NCBI GenBank assembly: GCA_964023205.1
Contig: OZ026848.1
Span: 28,631,912 to 28,695,911 of the forward strand
Reading direction: 5' to 3'
Length of the DNA: 64,000 nt
DNA from: Lutraria lutraria
Taxonomy: Eukaryota > Mollusca > Bivalvia > Venerida > Mactridae
The notes under the pieces were generated by a model. The model was not told where the DNA came from. It did not search any database and saw nothing but the letters and a program-made list of their open reading frames with translations. Positions 24,101 through 36,100 of the stretch are shown piece by piece (the stretch's first letter is position 1; each line of letters starts with the position of its first letter). The translations under genes and the position numbers were made by a program.

Positions 24101-27100
24101 GCATATGTAATGAGATAAATCACTGCATGCACTAATACAAACCTTTGCCACAGTCTCTAGGTTAGCACAAGGTAACATTTGAGAGTTGATCCATGTTTGA
24201 ACATGGTCAGGAATAACACGACCCATTCTACCAAACATGTAATTCTTCTTCAATGCCTTACATGTTTGACATCGTGCACAAAATCGGTGTGGTTTGTCCA
24301 TTGTGGTCTTAATATGTCCATGGCATTTGTAAATAGTGTAATATTCAATTGAATTATAGATACGAAACTAAAGCTGCACCTAAAGTAATAGGTCTGTCAG
24401 TAATCCATTACATTCTAGCTCCTTTGAGTTCCACTGTTATACTTGCATCCATTTGTACACTTTTGAGTATATTCATCAGCTGCACATTTCAATTAATACC
24501 TTCAACTTGAGTTCACAAATAGTTTCATTCATTTATCATTTTCTTTCATAGAAGGAAATGATGATTCGCAAAATCTTCCTAAAGTACAAATGTCACTTTA
24601 CTGCCAATATATAGTAACTTTCTACACTAGAATTTCTAGTACTGTGAAGTTTGACTCCCAAAGTTCCGAAACTGTGAATTACCGTACAAAAACATTTATC
24701 ATCTAAAAATAAATAAAACTTGTGCCTTTTGAACTCAACACAATATCATAGATTTCCCTCCAAAAAGATAGTAATTGCACAAATATTTACTCATTCAAAA
24801 CTGACAAACTGTTTATATTGTGAACATTCACACCAACTAAACCCCAGATAAAAACATGATATTCAATCAGGAGATATCCCATAACTAATTACAGAGTCGT
24901 ATATTATTGTCACTAACAAATCATTCAATGTCGGACATCTTATCATCATTGTTTAGTCTCCTATGAATAAAACCAAACATGTATATTTGTGTATATATCA
25001 AGGGCTATATACATAACTATTGCAACTTCATTTTTCTTACACTAATTTACAACCATCTTGCGCCAAACCATGACTACATAAAAAATCGTTAAACGTATAA
25101 TTATTTCATGTATGTTCCTTATTCTATTAAATTGTTACAAATTGGAATATACACCACTATGAATGATTGTAAAGTTTTCGTCTCACAATAAATTCCTACA
25201 GAAATTAATAAAGCAAAACTTTTGAGATATGTTCTACTCAACAGGGTAAATTTAAAACATAAAATCAAAAACATCATACCAAAGCTTTCCATCAAAAATC
25301 TACCTTACTTAGTATGTCATTTATACAGAAAACCAACCCAAGTATGTCAAAATTGCCCTAAAAAATCCCTAAAAACAAAATTAACCCTATACAGCATTTA
25401 TCCAACCCCATTCATGTTGTGCCTAACACTAACCCTGAAGTCCATTTATCCTCACTATAAAACTGTCATCTACTTTTGTACCCCCCCTCTCCCCCGAAAT
25501 AATGTACTTCGAACAACATATTTACCATCACAGCATAAAAGCACTCAAGTATATTCCATTCAATATTTCTACACTTAGAACTGTCAGCCTAAATTGAAAC
25601 CTGAACACAAATCAATGAGATCAAGAGAAAATTTCTCTTACTAGAAAACAATACACTATCAATATACCGGTAGATTGTTTATTTTCAATGTTCCAATCAA
25701 AACTTGGTCATTCGATCATCACAGAGTTTCAACAGAGGAAACACATCAGAAAACATTCTGAGTCACAATTATAATCATTAAAACCACTTAGAACAATAAT
25801 ACAGGAAAATAAAACAATATATAACATACATGTGTCTGGATGGCATATGGTACTTATGAAGCTGATTGTACAGTTATTGTCTAACCTGACTGAAAAGACC
25901 ATGAGTGGTCCATGGATAGATAGGTTTCTTGTACATACAGGTCAAAGGTTACAAGACATTGTTTGGAGAATTATTTAAGTCTCCTGCCATGTGATTGGTC
26001 AATTTGAAAACTGTTCTCAACAAAGACCAATGAGATGCTGAGGTTTTGGGCATCATTTCATAGCCATATCTGAGCTTAGGTAGCTAATGGTATAATCTCA
26101 GACATTAACCTAAACACCCGACAACAGCCTCCAAGGACACTCAACTAGGATAAAATACTTTTCATTTAAGCAAGATTTTTAAGTTCAAAAACTACTATCT
26201 AAACTAAGATACTTCTATGAAACAGGTCAAAACATTGAATAGAATGCAGCAAATATCTAACTGAATGTGGTTTTTATGATTTTATTAGACAAGTCATCTT
26301 CGAATAGCTATTGTGACCTGAACAACCGAAGATTGTAGGCATTGGTTGGACAGGACTATTCAAGTAGAATGTAACAGCCAAAAAAATACAATGAATATAT
26401 ATAAATTTGGAACAGCATATAATTTTCTATTTCATACATCTAATAACATCCCTATCATCGTTTTTTATCCAATTATGAGAAATAATGAGTAACCATATTT
26501 ACTTTACAAAATGCACCTACTAGTTATGAATATAGTACCATTTCAATATTCAACAGGTATGTACAGGTTTGTTATGTATGTAAACACTATGTCTGAAATA
26601 ATTCCTAGACAATAACAGTAAAGTTTTTTGGCAAATGATAAACACAGACTTGAAAGCCTATCTTCAAGGGTAAATCTATCTTTGAACTTACAGATATATT
26701 CCTAATGATCTTTTCTATTAAACAGTGAAGACTTAAAAGCAAATCCTAAAAGGTCAAAGATCGAAACTTACTATCATAAATTTACTGTATTTATCATTCA
26801 AATAGAATCAAACTTGACATTATTTGCCACTAAATCTCTAAAAAGATATATCTGAAACAAGAAACTGTGTTCAATAAACAGTTATGTCCCTGACGGACAG
26901 GACAATGAGTGGTGGGGGGGGGGGGGGGTGAGGCGGGGAAGAAAAAAACATATTTTTAAGATGTTCATGGAAACCAGATATTTATTTTGTTAAGTAAAGT
27001 ATAACAGTCATGGGTGATCAGCACAATGATAGAGTCACTGTAAACAATCAAAATATTGACTGGTTAACCCTAAACAACCAGTTATTATAATAGTGTTGAT

Positions 27101-30100
27101 GGAGGGGTGGATATAAACCATAGATGAAATGGCGATTATCTTATATCTATAAATTGGTCAGTTTTATCAAAGGTCATGACATGGTCCTCTTTATAAACCT
27201 CACAATTACCTTATACTATAGTATCAAACATACAAAGAATTTATATGAATTATTTTATGATACCTAGGGAATAAATGAGACTGTATCAATATTTTGAGGT
27301 GTTTTCAGTTGAAAAATGGTCCAACAATTAGTGGTTCCTTTAGTACTGTATGGGGACTTAAATATTGAGGTTTTACTATATTTAACTGCATAATTCATAT
27401 AGTTTGTGTAACATATCTTGTTTCACATTCAACAGAAATACTGTATGAAGCCCTAAAATAGTTTCTTATGTCTCTTTTCAATAAAGAATCATTTATCAAG
27501 CTTATGTTGACCTTTAAAATAAATAAAAATGCTACTTATTTTAATTTATTTAACAACAGTTCACCAGGGAGATAATGTCATGATGATTCACTTGTACCAA
27601 GATTAATATTTCTGATATATTAAGTGCTGTGCCCTGCCACAGGAAAAATGAAATATGGATTTTTTAAGAAGATTGTAACATTTTGAAATATTAACAGACA
27701 GATAAATGATAATGTTCATTATATAACCAAAACAAATGCAAGCTTGCTATGTCTTAATACCTGACTTCATGAGTAAATACAGCTAATTGCAATTAAATAC
27801 GAGAATTGAAGCTTGCTGGAAGACAATTTAAAACAAAATCAATGTCATTTATCAGCATATTTGAGACAGTCTGATATTTGAGACAGTTTTTCAGTTGCAT
27901 GCATATTTTCATCATTATTTCAGTAAAATACCTGCAAGCAGTTTTAAAACCTAACCAGTGTTTCTTGGAAGTTGGATTCTGTTCCAGTGCTAACCTTGTG
28001 CTCAGTAAGTAACTGCTCACCAAATCAGTGGTGGACAATGAATGGCCCTTGACATAAAGATGACAACCATATTGTTACTGAAAAGCTAATATATGTATGT
28101 ACCAGGCCCAGTATTTAAATTCAAGAACCTGAGATAAGGAGGCCTAATGCTTTGCCCCATGACCTACATGTAGATGGTCAGGCTCAAAGCTTGTAAAGAC
28201 TAAGAAGTGCTCTTAGCTTAGGGACATGTCTTAAAAGACTCTGTAGCATAGAATGCACATTCTTGATAACTCTAGTACTAAGCAAACCATGGTCCTCAAA
28301 CTTGTTTACAGTGTGCATCACATAATTTATAAATGTATCAGTTCATTAATTATCTGGCTGATAACACAGGGTATCAGTTGTACTATTTACATTAACAACT
28401 TAATTGATTAAGCATTAGATCAATGATCTAACTTCAGTCATTACATACCAAGAATGAGATACAGTATAAACATTGAATCACATACATGTATAATTATAAA
28501 CAGCTAGAACTCATTAACAAGCCATATCCACATTTAACACAGCCAGTTGATTGAATGTAATGAAAATGAATCCGCATTATGTATACATCAACAAGTTATC
28601 CACCAGTTCGCAGTTAATTAATGGTTATCTTAATTTACATATTAAAATAAACAACCTGAATATAGGCCAATCATAAACAACTGTTAGTTTGTTGAAATCA
28701 AACTACAAATCGGAATTCTGAAGGTATGAACATCATTTTGAGTTTTTGAAGATTATGGTTCTATAGGAAACAAGATGTGTTTTTTAAAAAACACAATGCC
28801 CCGTGACATTCACCTTTGATCTACTGAACTGAAAATGAACAGGTCCTGTAGAGGTTGTCATGAGGAACCAACATGTAAAGTTTGATGATTGTAGGTGGAA
28901 GCGTTTTGATTCAATAGGCAAGCTTGAAGTTTGGTACAAACAAACTAACAGGCCAAAAACAATATGCCCCTGATTTATTGTTACAGGGGCATAAAATACT
29001 CTGGGGAAAATTGTTTAATGTATCAAACATACAAAAATACAACATAAGTGCTATTAAAACACACCACTTTCCAGGCTTCAGTGACCTATATACTATACAG
29101 TTGAGTGAGTGAAGCTAAATAAAGTATTTAACATTCCTTGACACAAGGCAATAGGTCACACCCGGGTACCTACTCCTGTCTTAATGACAAAGTAATGATC
29201 ATCATCACCAAAAAGATTAACTAAACCTTTTGACAACCTCTCATATTCCAATGATAAATCACCCATATTTCAATAATCCTCAGTAGTTTCCAAAGTAACA
29301 CACAATAAAGTGAACATCAATATCAACAATAACTTCACAGCATTCAAACATGTAATGTAAATAAGGCTGATTGAAACATTTTTTTAGTTACTAACAGACA
29401 CACTGATAAATATTTCCAAGCATGGAAAGGTATTTAGAGAATATTTTAATACATCAATTAGGCTGACAATATATAACCAGCATGAGAACTAAAGTTAAAT
29501 AACCAACTGTTTTCTTAACTTCAAATTTTGCAAATTTAATCGTGAAGAGCCACTGACATTTAGTTCACAAATTATCACAGTACTCTTGTGTTAGATATTA
29601 GAGAAACAGGTAATTTCATATTCAGAATCCAAGAAGCAAATTATGTACTAACATACTAAGTATATGATTCACATGAGTCACACTGCTACAAGGACACCAG
29701 TCTAGCAATTATATCTGATGTTGCAGACATTTATCCATAGTTCAATAATCTCATAGAGAAAACATTACCAGCAAACACAGAACATATAAACTTATTTCCA
29801 TAGCATCAAAATTGTAACCATTTTATTCTCAATAAATCCACAGAATAGCAATCAAGCACCTCAATCCATCATTCATAATCCAGATATGTATCTTAATGAA
29901 AATATTGCCAACATATTTTTCAAACACCCTAACTTCTATTACCTGTTTGATGTAAGAAACAGGATAACACATCTATTACGCAATATCAGAAACATGTTTT
30001 ACAGTCTGAACTTTTGATAACAACACACCTGTTGATCAACAGAGTGGATAATTCTATCATTTGGTTAAATTTTCAAAACAGCAGAATCTTGTTCTGTAAC

Positions 30101-33100
30101 AAATTCCAATCAAATATCTAGATTAATCAAATGCAATGAAAGAAAAACAAACACATACTGTTTTAAATTCAGAGTATTATTCACTAATTTTACTATCCAA
30201 AAATAGAAAAGACGAAATAATCAGATAATTGATGAGCAGTAATCCACTGTGAGACTTAAATAACTCTCATTAACATTTCATCCAAGCATCATACTTGATT
30301 TATTTAAAGCACATAAACCTAAAACAAAACAAAAACTATCGCAAATTTATGACTTTCTATATAACACAGGCAGCTACAAGTACCAGGTTACATCACGAAG
30401 ACAGACACAAAAACTATCAACTTCTGAAATGGTGCCAAAGTGTGCTACAGTCTACTATATACTGTAACTTAGAATGCACAAAACTCTAATCAAAATAAAC
30501 CATCACAATCCTAACTGTGGTTAGAATGCTGAATAATTACTGGTTTCTTCTTCAGATATTTGGCAAACAGAGTCTTACAGGTTTCTGGTCCATTTCTCAA
30601 GCTACAAAATAATCTTGTTAGTACAGGTTTTATTCCAAATATTTAAATTAACATCATCTATAATTCCTCAGAAATCAGCCAAAACACATAAACAAAAAGC
30701 TACACATTTCATGTACTGAAGGTATTTGAAACAAATGATAATTACTAAAAACTGGTTGATAGAATTTATTATATTTATAATTTTATACTGACCATTATAA
30801 AATTACTTGACCTCCACAAAACATCTGATTTCCTATGCATCCCTCGCTGCCTAAAACGGGTTTTCAACTGCATTTATTTTACTTCAATACAAAACAATAC
30901 TATCAACCAAGTCAACAGGAATTTATTCTTTCTATGAACAATCAAACATACGTTCTAAGTAATATAATGTTGAATTACTGCTAATTAATTGTATCCAATA
31001 GTCGCACACACCAACATCAATAACGAAATTTCTAACATTGAATGTTTGGTTTTAAAATAAATCTGACTCTTATCAGATTGATTAATTGAGCCAATTAAAC
31101 GGCAATTAAATATTTCAGCATCTTTAAACTCTCAAATATACTGATGACATATTATGGGGGTATGGGTTTAGATAGCAACGAAAAAATGACTATGTTGGGA
31201 TGGTGGAAAATAATGAGGGATGATTGAAGTAATTACGCATTTTATAACAAGATGGACAATATCAGGATATAGTGACATCATGTGAAAACTGGGATGCAGT
31301 GACCTGGTGGGGTGTGTTAGATTCTGATAAATAACTTTAAAAGAGCTTAAGAGCAAGCAGGTTGTAACTTAAATGTTGTACTTTATCCTAATGTATTAGT
31401 TTCCATTTGGAGTGATAGTTAAATCCAGGAAGTGTGAGTATTTCCTTTTTGGGAACATTATGTCCGTATGGTACATGTACATTTGTAGTAGGTCATGGGT
31501 CAATCACTGGGAATTACCTGTTAATGGGTGTAGAGGGTAACAAATTTCCAGATTTCAAACATGTTGATTTCTTTTAAGTGGGTTTAACACCATTTCTTAA
31601 TGGTAATTAAATTATATATATAATAGCCGTGTGTTCACCTAACCAGTTCTCCTGGATTGTTTTCTAAGCAGTACTAACTTGCTTTACCATAAGGAAACAG
31701 CAACTTTGATACACAGTTACACTTGGAGGAAATTCAACATTTTCGTCAAATTTTCTTAGAAAGGTAAGACCTAATGGGATTTGAATGCAGATTGCTAGAC
31801 AGGGCTCCTAGACAGGGCTCACCATCATAGAAATTGACTCAGGACTAGTTGAAATTGCTATAAAACAAGTTAAATTTCTTGGCTTTTTGTCCAGCAGGAA
31901 GAGTAGCCTGAACATTTTTTGTCGAATCCTGCCAGGTCATAAGCCCTAGACCAAGGTCATGGCTTTAACCATGTTAAACAATTTAATCAATACCAATAAT
32001 AGTACAAGGAAAACTGAACATGTAAAACCATCTATCTAAAACAGTTTATAAAAAGACATGAATCCTTAATGTTCTACCAGGGAAGGGGCCTTAGCCTTTC
32101 ATTTCATTTTGGGAAATTCAAGCGCAATATTTGACCAACTTTTGAGAAGGTTAGACTACTGAGTTTGAATAGTATTGTATTTTTGGGAATTTCTTGCCAA
32201 AAATTGGGAAAAAAATCAGCCTTTTTGCAATTGGGAAGTCATTAAGTTTCGGCCTCTGTTATAGAAGGGAAAAAGTCCTGTCTACTCCAATATCAATTTG
32301 ATGTGCGCCAATTTGGAAATATGAATAAATCTATCACTCAGCATAGATAATAATTAATTATCACAAATCTAAAACCAATAGACTATAACAGATGACGTCA
32401 CCTGTAATATATTACTGAAGATTGTGACCATGAATAATCATGTTTAGACTCTAGGTAAATTTCATTCATGATGATTAAGTATAATACACAATAAAAATTG
32501 TACAATACACAATAAGATCTATATGAAACAAATGATCACTACAAAATCTCCAGCCAAATTTTTCAGTAGAAGCATGCACCGGTACATATGTACCTATATA
32601 ATCCTCAAGGACTACAGGGACTCAAACCAGAGCCTTATCATGGAACATGATAATTGATATAAAACACAGTCAAACTCAGTTCACAGCCATTCACAGGCCA
32701 AACATTTTATTAGGTCTAGTAAAATTTAGAGAATTACTAGCCCTCATTGAAGTGCAGTAAAATTCTTTGACTTTCATTGAAGAAGGTCAAGTGAATATAT
32801 TGGTCCAGAAATATTTAGTCTAGTAGTGGTGCAGCAATGTTTTCAAATTTGTTTGTTCACTGGTCCAGTAATAGTTCATAGTCTTTCACATGTATACACT
32901 AACACAGGCAGATAGAACTTTGATAAAATTCAATATTAAACTATTATCGAAAATGATGTATACCAGCTGATTTGGTTAAATTAACTTGATATGTACCTGA
33001 TAAACAGACATGTTAAAAATTCATATTAATAAAGTTTGTAAGTATGTTCAATACATCTTGACCCTTGACAGCAACACATCATTAATTAAGTACATATCAA

Positions 33101-36100
33101 TTAAAGAGAAGGTAATAAATTAACAAATACATCAACAATCAATCAGCCATGTATAGACTGAAGCAATTATTGATGTGTAAATTTATTACATTAGAAAAAT
33201 AACAACAACTTAGTCAATGACAACAACAACAGTAATGAAAGTTGACTGTACCATTTTGATAATATAATTAATATAACATATGCCCAAGATAAGATTTAAA
33301 TATCAAATATCTAAATCTAAGGTAGAAGATCAGAGAATAAATTCTTGCATCAGATTGGTCCTGAGTCTGTGCTGAATCTTAACATCAACTAATGGCTGCA
33401 TATTTAGACTAATATCTAAATGCTTCCATTTCTTATTGGGTTATAGTAATATAAAATTAAATAAAATCAAAATAAAGGCAACCAGGACATTTTATTGATT
33501 TATCATCTACTGGTATGTATTTACAAGATATTTTATAACTAACAGCAGTTTACATTAAGAAATGAATTTAATCAATTTAATCAGTTATTTACAAAAGAAT
33601 GTATAAAGGAATACCTGGTAATTGACAAAAGCTCACACTTTAAATAAACATACTTGGTATTCAGGAAGCTATAATCTTTTAGTGACATTCAAATGATGGG
33701 TGAAAATTTGGAGCATTATACTTCAATAGTAATTTATCAACACTTAACATTTCAGGGAAGCTTAAGTCATCGCATTTCTGACATTTTTATTTAAATTTTA
33801 CATCCAGGAAGTTTTTCAAGGAAGGTAAAATACTAAACATGAATATAAAACTATTTTATAATCTGTTTGTTAGAGGAAAATTTTCAGGCTAGAAAACATC
33901 ATTTATACAAATAGCGCAGTTTTGTCAACAATTATTTTATCATAAATACAGCTTCAGTTGATGTGAATGACCTTGACTTCCAGCAAAAAATGTTTTGAGA
34001 TCAGATACAATTTAGTGAATCACAGTCCAGGGTTTTTTCTCGGTATTTTGGGAATATGACCCATACCCTTGGGATTGGGAATTTTCGCGGTGTTTTAAAC
34101 AAAATTGGGAAAAATGTATACCTACAATTTTTGCAATGTACAACTTATTCTACTTTTTCTCCCATAGAACAGTAGCAGAATAAGGTATTTAATACCAAAA
34201 GTGATGTTAATGAACTTATAAAATTAATAAAAAAAAATTATTTTTTTTTGGATTGGGAATTTTTGTCTGTGAATTGGGAAAAAAAGATACTATTTTCCAT
34301 TAGGAATATGACCGAATTCCGGCTATAAAATCGCCTCAAAAAAATCCCTGCAGTCCTTTCAGTCCAGTAAAATTTCTGACTTTTAGAGAAGATTTAAACT
34401 AATAAAATTTAATATATACAGTGGTTAAGTATGTTTTCAAGTTTGGTAAACACAGCAATTTTTTTCTTAATTTTTCAAATACAATTCAGGTTAACTCAAC
34501 TGCATGCAAATTCCTATGAAGTCAATACATGAGAAAGATGCAAGCTAAATGAATAACACAATGATAACTAGTGACATAGGGCTTGACAGAGGAATCAGTT
34601 TGTAAAAATGTAGTGGGGAAATAGATGTCTACAGAAATTGATGGGTGTGAAAGACAAATTGAATGACACACATATTACTGATAGATTTTTTTTGTACATC
34701 TTTAAAGAAACAAGAATTCTATATGAAAGAAAGAAACTTAAACATTTAAATAATATTTCCAACATTTCAGGTAAAACCGTTATATACCTGGTTACAGAAA
34801 AATGAGATATGCTCATGTAGTATAAATCAGATTCAGATTATCTGATAAAGAATACAAGGCTACCTCAGAAATTACTTAATTCGGAGACAATAAAATACCA
34901 TCTCAACTATGTAAACATCACATAGGAAATAAAATGAACCCCGGATGTTTGTACAAAAATATTCTTGGAAATTAATACTGGGAAGTTCCGTGTTATGTAA
35001 CATACTGATTATTATTGTCTCATGCTACATAGGAATGCTGGGTAATTTGGTGAAAGTTCAATTACCAAGTATTTTTTTTAATCAAATCACTTCCAACAAC
35101 ACCCAGTGCAGTGGTTTGGGGCAATATCAAAGTAAATACAATGGTACCATGATGAGAGTTGCAACACTTTGGGGGGTAAGTCAATTGACCTTGGAAAATG
35201 TACCTCAAGCACAAAAACTCATCTTTGTATGCAAAGCATTACATACATACATGTATACACCAGGAATGATGATAGTGTATTGATGAAAAGTACCATTAAC
35301 AATATATTATTTCATGATTAATTGAATAAGGAAAATTGATCATGCATTTCTGACAGAAAATAATTATTGCTTACTTTTTTTAACTTTGCTTTACAAAAGG
35401 ATAATTATCATAGATCACAGTACTGTTTATGACCATAAATCAAACAAACAGGGGGCCTCCATGGTCATGGTTGAGTGGTAAAGGTCTCTGGCCCCTAATC
35501 ATGTTAAGTTCTAATACCATCAGGACCATACAAACTTCATTTATGAGGAAGCTTTCCAGCAAGTATAAGGTCAGTGGTTCTACCTAGAAGTATGTCGGAG
35601 ATCTTACTCCCCCATTAAGGTGTTCATGCTGGAAAAATGGAGAATGACCCAGCAATTGGTGTGACATTAAAATACCAGTGAAAAAGCAGCAAACATACTG
35701 TAAACTTAAGAGATTCATAAAAGTTTCCTCAATATATCAAATGGGTTAATAACCCAGGAAAGACACTCTTCCAATTCAATAAAATATTGAATTGTTAATT
35801 ATTTTATACAATACAGACCTAAAAGTAGTCACTTCAACAAGTGAAAGATGCTCATTAAACACCTAACAACTAAACAAAAACACTAACTGAATCTAAAGAA
35901 CACAAACAAAAATACTTAAAAAAATAATTTCCCTAAACAGTGCATAAAGAACATCGGGCATTGTGTCAATGTTCAAAAACTCTCATTGATCAGCTGATCA
36001 TAAGAACATTAACATGAATTCTTTCATTATTTCATAAAACACTTTATACAAAAGTCAATAAACTATCACTAGCCCAGAGGAATAAAGAAGCCTCTGTGGT

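Noticed and set aside
25222..25578. 118-codon plus-strand frame in nostrin intron 1
   Set aside because: It is A/C-rich with low-complexity codons, has no splice sites or family resemblance, and looks like an artefact of base composition.
30499..30600. Minus-strand stretch containing [17 protein letters not shown], considered as an extra nostrin exon
   Set aside because: It is preceded by a plausible acceptor but runs into a stop. The only GT donor inside it is in the wrong frame, and the exon 1 to exon 2 join is already complete without it.
34945..35283. 112-codon plus-strand frame
   Set aside because: It is AT-rich with a hydrophobic start expected from T-rich DNA. It has no homology I recognise and no splice partner.
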